Below, piece after piece: positions 10,557 to 22,872 of a DNA stretch of 64,000 nucleotides. Every line of letters starts with the position of its first letter. The first letter of the stretch is position 1. Location of the stretch: contig NC_071333.1 in assembly GCF_010183535.1 (NCBI RefSeq), forward strand, positions 4,958,587 to 5,022,586, read 5' to 3'. The notes under the pieces were generated by a model, which was not told the origin of the DNA, ran no database searches, and was given only the letters and a program-made list of their open reading frames with translations. Origin of the DNA: Caenorhabditis remanei. Lineage: Eukaryota > Nematoda > Chromadorea > Rhabditida > Rhabditidae. Made by a program: the position numbers and the translations under genes.

Positions 10557-12563
10557 CACTGCCCGACATAAATATAGAGCCACTTGTGATTATCGACTAT
10601 CTCCCAAAAATGATGATACTTCAAGAAGTTTTCAGAATGGAAAAAATATACATTCGTGAACTCCAAAATGTTACATGCAAAACATTTTAACTCTGCCTCT
10701 TTGTTTTTAAAAAAATCGGAAAAATGTGAAAAATGGCTTCAATCTATCCGACATACAGTAGCGAGCATAAGTGAGCACCCCTTCATACTTTTATGTGTAA
10801 CTAAGTTGAATCGTGTCCGTTTTGCATAAACTTTATTTTGAAAGAAATCCAAAATATTCAGCAATAAGAAAATATGTTTTTTGAATAATTTCGGTCACTG
10901 ATTTTTTCGATAATCGATTTTTCCTGATCTTGATTTAAAAATTCGAAAAAAAACTTTTTATTTTTCTCTTGGAGATATTGAGTTTTTGATTTAAAAATGT
11001 TGGAAAACACTCAAATAAAGAAAAAATTATGTTGAACTGGCTTCTCAACTCCTGAGTATCGTGCTAGAGCTCCAGAAGTCAAAAGTAGTGCCCTCGGGGA
11101 AATAATCATAACTCATCAAAAAATGCTCCAAATTTTTTGAAACATGTACCAAAATACGTGTCTTGAGTTTTTCTACAAACCAACATCAAAAAGTTACAAT
11201 TTTAGAAAAAATAATTTTTCAAATTTTTTTTCTCTTAAAAATTATTTTATTCCCATTTTTTCCCATTTTCCGTTATTTTTTGGCTATAACACGAACAAGG
11301 AATACATAGATGTGTTTTGTTATTCGTGACAAAGCACTTTGCTTACAGTTTTTGAAAGATATGTACGTTTTATAGCCAAAAAATAACGGAAATTGGGAAA
11401 AATGGGAATTTTTAAGAGAAAAAAAATTTGAAAAATTATTTTTTTTTAAATTGTAACTTTTTGATGTTGGTTTGTAGAAAAACTCAAGACACGTATTTTG
11501 GTACATGTTTCAAAAAATTTGGAGCATTTTTTGATGAGTTATGATTTTTTCCCCGAGGGCACTACTTTTGACTTCTGGAGCTCTAGCACGATACTCAGGA
11601 GTTGAGAAGCCAGTTCAACATAATTTTTTCTTTATTTGAGTGTTTTCCAACATTTTTAAATCAAAAACTCAATATCTCCAAGAGAAAAATAAAAAGTTTT
11701 TTTTCGAATTTTTAAATCAAGATCAGGAAAAATCGATTATCGAAAAAATCAGTGACGGAAATTTTTCAAAAAACATATTTTCTTATTGCTGAATACTTTG
11801 GATTTCTTTCAAAATAAAGTTTATGCAAAACGGACACGATTCAACTTAGTTACACATAAAAGTATGAAGGGGTGCTCACTTATGCTCGCTACTGTAAGTA
11901 TAGAGCCACTCACAAAAAGTGTCAAAAATGAGAAAATCACAAGCTAAAAACATTAAATTCGGAATCTTCGTCGAAAGTTAAGTTGGTTAGAGATATTTCT
12001 CCAACATTTTCAGTTTAAAAATTTTGAGAAAAATGAGAATTTCGGCAAATTTTCAAGCCTCTCCATTTTTCGTTTGTTTTGTTCAAATAAGTTCTATCTA
12101 GCCTCTGATTTTTGTCTAAATTAAGTGTGTAACTCATGAATTAAGGTTTAGTATAGTTTTTGTAAACATTTGAATCCTTTTGAACAACTTAGGTTGCCTC
12201 AAATCAGAAAAATAGGAAATTTTTTGAAATTTTGCATGCATTTACATCGAAATTTCTGGTATTTTCCATTTTAACTAATTTTTTTTGTATGTCAGACACT
12301 GAACTGGTCTTGTTGTTTTGTTTATCAACATTTATCCTGGATGAGCTCCACTGTAAATCAGCAAAAAAAGTAGCAACATGAATTTTTAGACCAGAAAAGT
12401 TGAAGCAAAAGCATCAGATTATTCAAACTGTGTTCAATGAGTAATTATGACAATAAATCTGCATATATCAGTGCTGTTATCATAGATTTGTTGCATTAAA
12501 AAAATTTAATGAAGGCGCGGCACTTTTTACCAGTGCTAAAAATATACCTCTGTACGATACAGG
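10557..12563. mobile_element. Half copy of palindromic element X, with another element nested in it
   Basis: It starts with TA then CACTGCCCGACATAAATATA, as in the complete copies at 45461-47018 and 51614-53169. It matches their first arm and loop up to about 12563, but the second arm is missing. Element Y (10756-11894) is inserted in its arm. The sequence beyond 12563 continues as coding-like sequence and not as the returning arm. It may therefore be a longer ancestral form of X, or a truncated copy. Confidence 0.75.
10756..11894. mobile_element. Palindromic element Y nested in X
   Basis: It is 1139 bp long and almost entirely self-complementary (arms about 530 bp, centre near 11330). The ends are CAGTAGCGAGCATAAGTGAG and the target duplication is TA. 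The uninterrupted X copies show the empty site. The CAGT start and TA target fit a Tc1-type non-autonomous fold-back. A diverged, damaged relative lies at 36402-37581. Confidence 0.85.
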
Positions 12564-13166
12564 CGAAACTGTTCACAATCTGAAGTTTCTGAAAATTTAC
12601 TTGGAGTCTACGCATGTTTTTAATCCAGATACTATCACAAGTTCAGTCGATATCAGAAAATTTTCTCCTTTGTATAAACCACCATGTTTCCAGTTTCCTG
12701 TGATGTAAGAATTGCTGACATTTTATGACATACTCTATTTCATTTTTACAGAGAATGCTTTGGCGCCCAGGAAACACTCCAAAAACACGACTTGACTATG
12801 AATACCTATGTTGTGAGAGAAACTGACCAAATTATTTCATCAATTAGTATTTCGGAGGATCGTTTTGATTTCTGTGTTTGGGAGCTGACTGAAAAACAAA
12901 CGGCTAGGATGGGGGGTACATTGATAAAACCTCATCTTGATATATTCCACCTCGAAATCAACTTCATCGGTATTCTTTCCTATATGCATATCTAAGTTGT
13001 CAATTTTTCGGTTTCAGGATCACTTTCATTTGTTAAAATTCCATTCATAATTTGTACATTCTCCACTCTTTCATGTTTTCTTCAAGTCGGTAAAATAAAA
13101 CATCGACACCGTATAAATTATTTTATCCTGGATTTACTCTTCTTTTTCGATAACATATATGTTTAA
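12455..13166 (+). pseudogene. 5'-truncated coding sequence of unknown nature, fused to element X
   Basis: Three exon-like segments (12455-12704, 12752-12969, 13018-13166) join in frame through good splice sites (GTAAGA...TTTACAG, GTATTC...TTTCAG) to about 204 codons ending in TAA. The frame starts after a TAA just upstream and runs through sequence that also forms the loop of X in the other copies (a GALFT...KNIPLYDTG stretch in both). Later parts include DRFDFCVWELTEKQ and DIFHLEINFIG. I do not recognise the family. It could be the remains of an X-encoded protein or a host gene captured by X. No start codon was found. Confidence 0.4.
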
Positions 13167-14090
13167 TTGTTCGGAATATAATTTGTAACTTAATCTATGA
13201 ACACTCAAAAAATTTCAAAAAATTCAGGTCCAATGAGGTGAGGATTAAATTATATGGAGTACTGTAGTTTGTTGTAAAAGTTTCATATATTTTTAATGTT
13301 GAACTGTAGTTCCTGGATCAGATATAATCTCCGCCAAAAAATTCGAAAATGCACCTTTTTTTGTTGTCGTCTCTGTTTACATTAATTTATTTGTTTTTGC
13401 TTGAGATAATTTTATTTGAAAACCTAGAAAAATTATAAATCTGATAGAATTTAAAACTATATAAAGAGTATCGTGAAGCTGGAACAATGGTGAATTAATC
13501 ATTTAAAAGTTAACTGGAATAAAATCAAATACTGAGAGCATGTGGCGAGTAAGGAACGGGTCTTAAATATGTATCTGGGAACATGGATTCAAGAGTTTAA
13601 AGAAGAAATATGGGAAGACCTGGTGTAAAATATAAAGAAGATTTTTAAAAAAGATTGAAAACAGAAAAATAATATGTTAAAAATGTGAGATTCAAAAAAG
13701 GGAAAGAAAAGGATTTCTTAAAATAATATGGAATAAGATTGCAAGGGAATAATGTTGAAAATAACAATTTTAATTAGTATCGTGTATCGAAAAACTATAG
13801 CTAGGCATACTAAGAGACACTGACCGGGTTCTCCTGGTTTTTTGGTGATACTTCAAAGGAAAAATGGGGAGAACATATAAAATAACGAGGAGAATAATTA
13901 TCATTAAATTTTACATAAGAAAAGAGAAAGAAAATATAGAAAAAAGTGAAGAGAAGGTGGACAAATTAGGAGAACGCCATTTTTGGAAACGCGAACGGAT
14001 ATGGACTGTCGACGACGAGAGATTGTGCGCAGTGTTGAGAAAAAGCGAGACGCAGATACTGGAAGATACGAACGGGCGGCGGAAAGTTAT
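13167..14090. other. Gene-free AT-rich spacer
   Basis: A purine-rich stretch at 13600-14100 contains a short open frame with no homology I can recognise. Nothing else seen. Confidence 0.4.
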
Positions 14091-14129
14091 GACGAGAGGA
14101 GATGACGAGAGGAGATGACGAGAGGAGAT
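14091..14129. repeat. Three copies of a 13-bp tandem repeat
   Basis: GACGAGAGGAGAT is repeated three times head to tail. It ends four bases from the stop codon of the CBP-like gene, so it forms the start of that gene's 3'UTR. Confidence 0.85.
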
Positions 14130-14132
14130 GAC

Positions 14133-17100
14133 TTAATGTTTTGATCTCTTTGCCTTCGGCTCGCTGGTAGACTCATCATCTTCGTCTTTCGCCATTCTCT
14201 TTTTCTGATCCTCCAACCATTTAGTTGCCAACACGCATGATGAAAACATAGCATGCTGGACATCGCGAAACTCTAAGTGGATCTGATAACAAAAAAGAAG
14301 AAATTCCTCGCGATTGCCAGTCGAGCTGGTCATCATAACTTCTTGCGACCAATCAATTGGAGCATTGGGAGGCAATGCACTTTGAAGTTCAATAAAAAAG
14401 TTATCCTTCTTGTGGCTCTTTAAATACGGTTTCAAAAGTTCTAGAAATTTCCTTTTCCTGGCATCACCGGTAGGCACTTTTGCCATTCGTGCCATTTCCC
14501 ATTCCACCCAATTCATCTTTACCGGCCAACAACCTTCCGGGAAGAATGGGAGATCCGTCACATCCGCCAATTTGTTTCCGAACTTCTCCTCGAACGTCTT
14601 GAAATCTCCTATCAAACCGTTTTGAACACCAAGGTCCAAAGCACCACCGTAAAATCGCTCGAGTTTCCCTTGGCTCAAGTAGAATTGGTCGGAGGGATGG
14701 ATGGGTAGTCCAAAATCGTCTCCCTGAACGGGCGCATTTGCAAAGATATGTCCTCTCGTAAATCCAATCGTACTTAAATACCAATAATACGACGCAATTA
14801 TGGTCCGGTGGATCTCTCCTTTTCGCGACGCTGGTTGCACGAATGGCACTGAGTCCAAAAACTCTAAAATTGCCACATTCTCTTTAATATCCTTTCCATG
14901 TCTCTCGTATTCTTGTGTAAACATCGTAAAAAATATGGTGTCCACTCCATCCATCTCCTGGAAAGCGCAAATCATTCGATTTACACTTTGAAACTCCTCG
15001 CCATACTTTTCTTCGAATTCCGTGGAAAATGTGGCAGGAGCATGGTCACTGGTAGTATACGATTGTCTCACACAGTGAAGAACGCGGATATAGATGTGAT
15101 TTCTTTTGTCATCGCCTTCTTTTCCGTTTCTCCACACATGCTCGTTCAGAACGCGCTCCATTTCTCTGGCCATTTTCGTCGGAATCAGTTTTCGTAGGAG
15201 TTGGAAATCAAATGGTCGGCAAGTACCACAAGCACGGCATATGAATTTTGAAAGATCATCTCCAAGAAACAAAGCACATGCAATGTGAAAGTAGTTTTCA
15301 CATGTTGGGCAGCGGTACAGTTCTTCCATGTCCGTTGTTTCATTTGTCCACGGCTGGTAGAGGGCTTTTTGTCGAGCGGAAATTCCATTGTAGCACTTTT
15401 CGCATAAATTCTTCTGAACATCATCTTCAGTGCGGAAGAAATACTTGGTGTTCGGCTTGATCCGGCAACTCTTCTTTTTTTCACTATCGCATTTCAAGTT
15501 GGGGCTGTTCCATCTCGCTCTTCCTCCATTACAGCAATGGCACACAATTATTTTAGGAATTTCCTGAAAAACAACAACGTATTGAACGTATTCAACACAA
15601 TTTTTGAGGTTTCATGATTCGGATATATTTCAAACATACATACTGGTCAAAAAAAAGCAGACTTTGACCATTTTCTGTTTAAATTGTCTAACTTTGAGAG
15701 TGTGCCGTGGTAGTTTTGTTTGTCACATTCAGTAGATTTTTGACCATTCGAGTTATCAAAAATCGTTCAGATCAAAAGTAAAACTTTATTTTTGTAGTTG
15801 ACAACTTTTTTGAACGGGTACTCCCTAGAGAGTTATAGTCATTTTAAGACGACTGCTCGAAAATCGCACTATGCACTGAATTTGGTAGTTTTGAGGAGAA
15901 GTTTCTTGTCGATACGTAACTTACTAGGAAGTGCCGGTACAAAAAAGTTTTTAACTACAAAAATGGAGCTCTACTTTTAATCTGAATGATTTATTGAAAA
16001 CCTACTTTGTGTGATAATCAGAATCACCATGACACACTCTCAAAGTTGGACAATTTCAACAGGAAACGTCTAATGTTTATATTTTTTAACTCATACTGTG
16101 TGTGAGGTTAGAATCAATATAAATTTGATGGAAATTTCACGCCGATTTTTCAAACGTAAAAAAAAAGATAACACCGAACCCACGTTGAATGTGCAATGAA
16201 AACTGAACGTACCTCTGGGGCCTTGGCGGCTGATTCATGAGTTGCAGTAGATGTCGATGGGCCTTCCATGCTATCATTCACAGTCTCGGAAGAATTTTCT
16301 GCGATGGTTGGTTTCAATGGGAATCTCTGTATTTTTATCTGAGGCAATCGTTCACTATTATGGTCTTTGATGGGAGTTCCTTTCTGAGTCGATGCATTTT
16401 GCTCGATGGGCTCTTGTTCGGGAGTGGCATCATTATCATTCTCGTCGTTCGATGGGATAGTATCATCAGAGTGATCCACCGGTTCAGTATTCTGAGTTTT
16501 CATCCATTCATCATAAGGTGTATGTGGAACCTGGAAAAGTTAAAAATGAAGTTTTTAAAGTGAAAAAAAAAGAATAATATCAATATCAGACTATGTGCTC
16601 CGCTTTCAGTAGATTCCCTAGGTTTTCTCATAGCTGTTTTTAATATCTATCACGTGTTGCTCTACGCCAAGTGCGACCACATGGCCGAGTCGTTAACACT
16701 CAAAACCACCTCCAGAGAACGCGAATTCGATTTTTCGCCTTGACCGTTTTTCTCATCAATTTCACAAAATCGCTTGCGTTTTATATTTGAAAATGATTAT
16801 CAAAAAGCTAATTTTTACGTTTCTAAAAAACCTTCTGAAGATCAGTTCTAGAAACATACCTGGATAGAAGAACATTGTTGTTCTGTCGAATGTGGTTCAC
16901 TGATTTCCTCCAAACACTCCATTTCTACTTCCACTGCTTCAAGTTCTTCGATTGGTTGCTCTTCTACCTCATTTGAATAACGTGGAGTTCCTGAGATTTC
17001 CGAAACATGTTCATCGTCTTGCTCTTGATGGTCAATGTGTTTGGCAGTGAAATCCAAACGGGCATCATCAGTATTGTTGGAGTCCTGTAAAAAATGACTA

Positions 17101-18094
17101 TTGAAAATTTTGCAAAAAATGTACTTCCAATAGTCACAGTGCTCCCAACGACATAGTTTAAAAACCAGGAAAATAGCAATAGAGATCAAAGTTCGTGCTA
17201 CACTCACAAAAACAATATAAAAAAATATTTCCTCTTAATGAGAACCCGAAAAATCTATTTAGATAAAAACAACACTAACCTCGTGAGAAGAAACTCCAGT
17301 GTTGACAAGCTTCCCACTATTTTCACCATTTGCTTGGCTTGATGGTGATTCTGATCCTTCACTTTTCTCGGCGACAGAGGCGGCTAGACAAGTAGAAACG
17401 GTTGCATCATCAGCACGGTTTAGTGACTGCTGAAAAATTAATTGCAGTCAATGAAAGAAATCCAAGGCTTAAAAAATCATACCTGTTGGAGCATACTTTC
17501 CATTAATTTCACAATAATATCCTGATGAAGTTTATTTAATTTTTCAAAGTTTTCTGGGATGTTTGCAGCGACCTGGAAACAATATAGTTCAGTGTTTGAT
17601 ATTTTGAAGCAAATCAATTGATTCATTCAAATACTACATGTTTTTTTAATTTGGTTTTGAAGAAATCGTTCTATCTAAAGATAGATTCTCAGAAAAGATG
17701 AGCATTTGGCTTTTTTTTAATTTTCAACTTACTTTTGCTCTGCATTCATCTTTCTCCATTTCAATAGCTGCTTTACGAACAGCGGTTCCATCCAGAGGGC
17801 CGAGTTCATCCGCAAGTTTGAACAAATCCTTCGATTCAAACACGCCCTAAATTTATATTTTTGATTAGCAAAAAAGCAACCGAGTAGGATGATAAATTTT
17901 AAGAAAGTAGCTCAATGTTTAAAAGTAAAATTTTCAAGTTTTCCTAGCAAATCATCGAAAACAACAAGAATTCTTACATGATTAGACTCCAGAAAAGTTG
18001 AAATTGTGCTTCTGGTATTTTCAATGGTCGCCTCAAACTGCTCTCTTATTTCGGCGTTCGACATTTCACCTTGATCGGGCTGGGTAGAGCTCAT
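14133..18094 (-). CDS. Truncated CBP/p300-like histone acetyltransferase
   Basis: Seven exons (18094-17978, 17846-17733, 17572-17483, 17429-17280, 17084-16860, 16530-16213, 15563-14133), each a multiple of three, give 814 aa. Residues 1-110 are helical, and 110-338 are acidic, Ser/Thr-rich and disordered. Residues 346-451 carry a Cys/His-rich RING-PHD (CHCC, LCEKC, YRCPTCENYFHIAC, FICRAC). About 490-695 is the KAT11 acetyltransferase domain: FFTMFTQEYE, LDSVPF (CoA-binding DS), GFTRGHIFANAPVQGDD, HPSDQ, ERFYGGALD. The tyrosine of p300's EWYKKML motif is kept (Y643). The tryptophan of p300's GHIW is phenylalanine here (F612). KIX, bromodomain, ZZ and TAZ domains are absent. The C-terminus is a lysine-rich possible nuclear signal. 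It resembles the short CBP paralogues known in C. elegans (cbp-2, cbp-3). A TTTCAG lies 18 bases upstream of the ATG. Confidence 0.85.
15644..16100. mobile_element. MITE in the last intron of the CBP-like gene
   Basis: Inverted repeats of about 60 bp contain AATTGTCYAACTTTGAGAG on the left (15684-) and its complement on the right (to about 16060). Related fragments with TCTCAAAGTTGGACA occur at about 26008 and 37615, so this is a dispersed family. Exact ends and target duplication could not be fixed. Confidence 0.55.
16680..16745 (+). other. tRNA-like relic in a CBP-like gene intron
   Basis: ATGGCCGAGTCGTTAA resembles the D-arm/A box of a Ser/Leu tRNA. About 45 nt later AATTCGATTTTT is a weak B box. 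There is no convincing acceptor stem or anticodon arm, so this may be chance or a decayed SINE. Confidence 0.2.
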
Positions 18095-18112
18095 GTTGGA
18101 GAATATGTTCTG

Positions 18113-19612
18113 AAACGAAATTGCGTATGTATATGTTTTTGGAATTATTTGGTAGTGTTTTGGGTGAATTGACATTGAGAAAGGAATGGAGGAAAGAATT
18201 AAGAATAAAGGTGAGAAATGAGGAGTGAATTGAGAGTTCATTCGAAAATTGATTTTAGCGGTGTTCAGGAACTTGAGATGATTGGAATTGACTTATTTGA
18301 GAGGTGGACAAAACAAAATTGAATTGAAAAACTTAGAAAGTTCAAAACGGTTGGACAAATTAACAAAGCAAAACTGAGGTTATGCAAATGAGCAAGCCTT
18401 TGATTTGTGTTGAAATTATTCTTTCTGGACATTTTTCCAATTATAGGACACGAAAAAACCTTTAGAACGAAAGCAATTTCAATTTTGATTGGATAAATCA
18501 GATGACAAGAAAAATGAGAATGAAGACGATGTGTAGTACGTTACAGGTCGAGTAGTTGGAGCTAGAGGACAGATGTCCCTTTAAATGTGACGATAGAATG
18601 ATTCAAAGAACAAAAGAAATAGTGAATGTGGAAATGCAACCATAGAACAAACGTAAAGAAAAAATCTCTACCGACAGAGTGAATTGGTTTGAATTATCAA
18701 TAAATATAATTTGAAGACTTGTATATCATATTTTGGAAATCAGGTCTCTTTTTTTGTTCAGTGGTATTTTTTTCTTTTTTCACGAATTCTAGAACTGAAG
18801 AAGTATGAGAAAATATTGTTGTCTTTGCTTGAGCTTGCAAGTAATAACATATATTTCTATACTGGACACGAAAGAAATTCGAAGTTTAACGGAACTTAAG
18901 CGAAAAGATGGGAAATTTGGAAAACTACACCAATTAAATTTTATTATTCTAGTCTATACGTCTGATTTTTAAAACTTGTTCCTCTAGTTTCCTAACGGTT
19001 AAAACATATTAGGTATTGTAGAAAATAAAGGAAAAAAGAGAATAGATTGGTAAGGATAAAGGAGATCCAGACGTGAATGAGAATGGACAGAATGATGAGG
19101 AGGAAAGGACGCCTCAGATTGACCAAACGATGAGTCATATGACAGGTTTATTGGGACTATAAAATACATTAAAGAGCAATGGTAGTGAATGTGCAGATGT
19201 AAAAATGGACAAAACCATATTAGTTTGATGTGACGACAAAATGCATCACAGAAAAAGCGAATATTACATTTGTTGTGTGAGTGCAAATGTGAAAATGTGA
19301 AGAACACTAACGAATTCGAAAACCAAAAAATCAAAATTATAACGACATAAAATGTTGCCGATCAAATCTGTCAAAAAGACTGTGAGTCAATTTTATATTG
19401 TTGGAGTTCCCAGTCATGGAAAATTTTGATTCTTCAAGAGTAGAGGACTAAAAAGTTGGTCGATGTTCGACAAATCAGAAAACACTTTGAAAATAAACAA
19501 GATGACACGAAACATGAGAATGTGGACAATGTTGAGTAAGAAAAGTACGTTTCAGGTCGAGTAGTTGTTCAGCTAATTAACAGGTGCACCTTTTAGATGT
19601 GGAAAACTGTGA
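18113..19612. other. Upstream region of the CBP-like gene with diverged direct repeats
   Basis: About 120 bp at 18490-18610 recurs in diverged form at 19495-19605. Both copies share ACGTTWCAGGTCGAGTAGTTG-like sequence. No gene recognised. A 62-codon frame at 18711 has no recognisable features. Confidence 0.4.
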
Positions 19613-20530
19613 TTGTGCAAATACGGTCTTCCTTCTACACACGGCCTACCCGCTAGCCGTCTTGGAGAACACAATAAGGATAACTGTGGAGGAGAGGATG
19701 ACGTGGATTATATGGGCGGGACTGGCCTAGTCCGCCTAGTCATCCATGAGGTGGAGAGACTTTCTCTCCAGACCAACGATCCGTCAATAACAGAAGGTGA
19801 CATGGCTCTATTTGGAAAGTCTTGCTGCCTGGGAAGAATCCTCATCTGAAGACCAGTTTTCCATCGTTATCTTATCTTAACGGGTCTGTCTAGCTGCAAT
19901 CCAAAAGATTTTTAGTTTGGTAGGATTCTCTCACAGTTTTGATTTGTATGCCTCTGGTCTTTTCCAAACTCCCTCTCAGCCGGACTCCAAAGCGCCGATC
20001 TCTTTTCTAAACCCGGTTTTGCATCATAATCTTCCGATGCTCCAACTCCAACCCATTTTTAGTTGCTTTTTCCAGTTCTCACATCCTCGACCGACCCAGT
20101 ATGCATTTTTCAAGGAGGTCCCAACCCTGGCACACCATTTCTTCCTCTTCCATTAATTTAATCTATTAAATTACGCCCCTGTCACCTACACGCATCCCTA
20201 TAAGACTGTGGAAAGGTTGCCTAGGTCTACCGTCAGCAAATAGAGAGTAAAGCAGACCCCCCCCCCCCCCCCGTAATCCACGTCATCTTTATAGCAGTCT
20301 ACGAGTACGACGCTCTACCATTCTGCGTAACCCTAAGCAGTACATCTCTTCCCAACCCCGTCCTTCACAGTCATTCGCATTGTGGGTCAACGGAACGGTT
20401 GGCAGATTTGCGTGGCCTAGAGGCTTCTGAGTTACACTAAAACTCCTCTTACCTACTCCTAAACAGTCATCCCAAAAAAAGTGGTCAACTACAAAAATGA
20501 GGATCTTGACTCGGTCTACAGTACCCTGCA
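19613..20530. other. Unassigned region with a C16 tract and a GATGACGTGGATTA inverted repeat
   Basis: GC content is higher than in the flanks. GATGACGTGGATTA at about 19695 recurs inverted at about 20274. It may be an old mobile element. The open frames in it show no motif I know. Confidence 0.3.
20257..20272 (+). repeat. C16 homopolymer (G16 on the minus strand)
   Basis: Sixteen consecutive cytosines. Such G-tracts can form quadruplexes, and in C. elegans long G/C tracts are unstable without the DOG-1/FANCJ helicase. Confidence 0.95.
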
Positions 20531-22472
20531 AAAATTGATGTTAGCGGCGAAGACGGGATCCTCAAAGTTTGACTGTAAAAATCAATCAATTATTTAAGAT
20601 GTATGCATTTTTTCAACAGAAAAACAAAAATTTTGGCTCAAAAATAAGCCAAAAAAATGAATTTCAAATGAAAACTGGTCAGAAAAGTGACAAAAATCGC
20701 AAAAAATACATTTTTCAACAAAAAATGACCCAAAATATCTGTTTTCTTCCCGGCTCCGTCGTCTTATATTAATTTTCCAATATTCTTATCATTACCGGAG
20801 CCACTTTGACATATAATATCGACGGAATTTCTGATTGAATTGTGAAATGACACCAGATGACAATCATGAGTGGGACCCCAATGGAGAGTTGTCATCGCCT
20901 TTGGCAAAAATTGCGTGGTGGTCAGGAAAGAGAAAAAAAAAATTAAAAACCAACAATTCTACTCATCGAAAACCCAGAGAAGGTGATTTTATTAACTTGG
21001 TTAAAATAGATTTTGATTAGAACATAACCCGCCAGTGCCGAACTCTCAATCTTTCACTGGGTAACAGCGATGAACCTCGCGAAAACGCGCTCCGTTGATA
21101 CGAGAGCCGCGTCGCCTCAAACGAAATAAGCCGCGACGCGGCGGACGGCGCTGGGCGCTATGAGAAATCTGCTTTTTCCACTGAAAACATAATAGTAAAG
21201 TGTCTGTTTTGAAAAAAAAGTCAAAATCAACTAGAATTACATTTTCCTGTTTCAGAAAACACAATTTTTTCTATAGACTCTAAAAAAATGCGACAAAGAC
21301 AGAACATTTAATGAAAATTTCAGACAAGGAAAACTAAGAGAATACTTACAACTGGTTACGTTTACAACGAATAACTTTCGAACAACATCAACTTTTTATT
21401 AAAAAAGCAAAAAACGAAGAAAAATTAGAAGATAGAATAATTTATACTGAATTTTGAAGAAGCGTTGTTGAAGTGAAGTTGCGCCGAAGGTTTACAATTT
21501 CAGTAGAAAAAAAAGGCGTAGAAGAAGAAATCTGAAAGTTTTATTCATGAAACTACGGAAAAACTGACTAAACGAAAGTTATACGTGGAAAAAATAACCT
21601 GAAATGTTCACCTTGACTTGTACGCTGATTTCGTAAATTTTTCGCTACATTAGTTGACTGAGTTTAGATTTTTTAGGTTCTGTAATAATAAAAAGATAGT
21701 AAAGCAATTTTTTACTAAAGTTTCTTCAGGAAGCCTTGTAGAATTCAGTCCATTTGGTTAATCACAGATGATATCATTGAGCTTTCATGCTTTAGCGACG
21801 AGTTCTTCGTACTTTTCGAGAACATTTTTTACAGACTGAAAAACACGAAAAATATCAATTTATTTTTCATTCTGAACAGAAATTCAAAATAATTGAACGA
21901 ACTTTTGTCAAGAAGAACTCACAATCAAACAAGACATGAATTTTCTTTTATGTTCCTCAAACATGGTAGTTGTAGCAGATATTCCTGTAATAAACGTCTG
22001 TCACCTTGGCAACGTTTTCCTTGACAGCTTAAATGCTAGGACCTTTAAAGAAAAGAACTAATGAATACATAGAACAAATTAACTTAGAAAAAATCATGTT
22101 GAATGTATGTATACCAAGGTAGGGCAAATACATTCTTGCCGCAGAGAACAATAAAAAATTGGAAATATCCATAAAACAGCGCACCAGTTAGAGACTGTGT
22201 TTTCATGGTCTGCTCTGCAACGTGTCAGTGACCGATGTGTGTCATTATACCACTGGGTTATATGTTTCCGAAAAATGAAAGATATGGAGAACAAAAATGA
22301 TAGTTGTTTAATTCAGTCCTAGAGAACTATAATCATTTTTGCAGATATTTGTATTTGAAAGTCGTCTACTAAAAGAAAAGTAGTACATTGGCACGCGGAA
22401 ATGAACTTGTATCTAGATAACAGTAACAGTTTTAAGAACAAGTTCATTTGTCAAGATATAGATGGTCATTTG
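20531..22472. other. Gene-free region with one GC-rich hairpin
   Basis: AT-rich throughout except 21060-21170. No coding feature that I can support. Confidence 0.4.
21106..21142. repeat. GC-rich perfect 10-bp hairpin
   Basis: GCCGCGTCGC and its exact complement GCGACGCGGC are separated by 17 nt, inside a short CpG-rich island of about 100 bp in AT-rich DNA. Confidence 0.7.
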
Positions 22473-22864
22473 CAGAGCTGTGCGGAAGTAAAATTTTTCA
22501 AAAAAGGAAGTCGGAAGAAGGAAGAAGGAACGAAAATTTGGGCAGAAGTCGGAAGTAATTTTTTCAAAACGGATGTCAAAATTTGTCTGCCTGTTTAGGA
22601 ACATTTTTAATTGTATTTTTCATTGCAACCGGGTAATAAAAAACAAAGAAATTAGTATTTCAAATTTCAAATATATTACGAAAAAAACGTTGGAAGTAAA
22701 ATTTCAAAAAAGGAAAACGGAAGAAGGAAGAAGAAACGAAAATTTTCAAAAAGGAAGAAGGAAAAAGAAAGAAGGAATAAAATTTCAAAAAAGGAAGAAG
22801 GAAAAAGGAAGAAGGAAGTGAAAAAATGCCCGGGAGAAGGAAGAAGGAATTCCGCACAGCTCTG
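22473..22864. mobile_element. hAT-type MITE with purine-rich interior
   Basis: The ends CAGAGCTGTGCGGAA and TTCCGCACAGCTCTG are perfect inverted repeats. The flanks carry an exact 8-bp duplication GTCATTTG (22465-22472 and 22865-22872), as hAT elements make. The 392-bp interior is mostly GGAAGAAGGAAGAAGGAA-like purine repeats separated by AAAATTTTTCAAAAAAGG. There is no coding capacity. Confidence 0.8.
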
Positions 22865-22872
22865 GTCATTTG

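Noticed and set aside
13864..14118. 84-codon Arg/Glu-rich frame
   Set aside because: Simple purine-rich sequence gives such frames. No splice or codon-use support.
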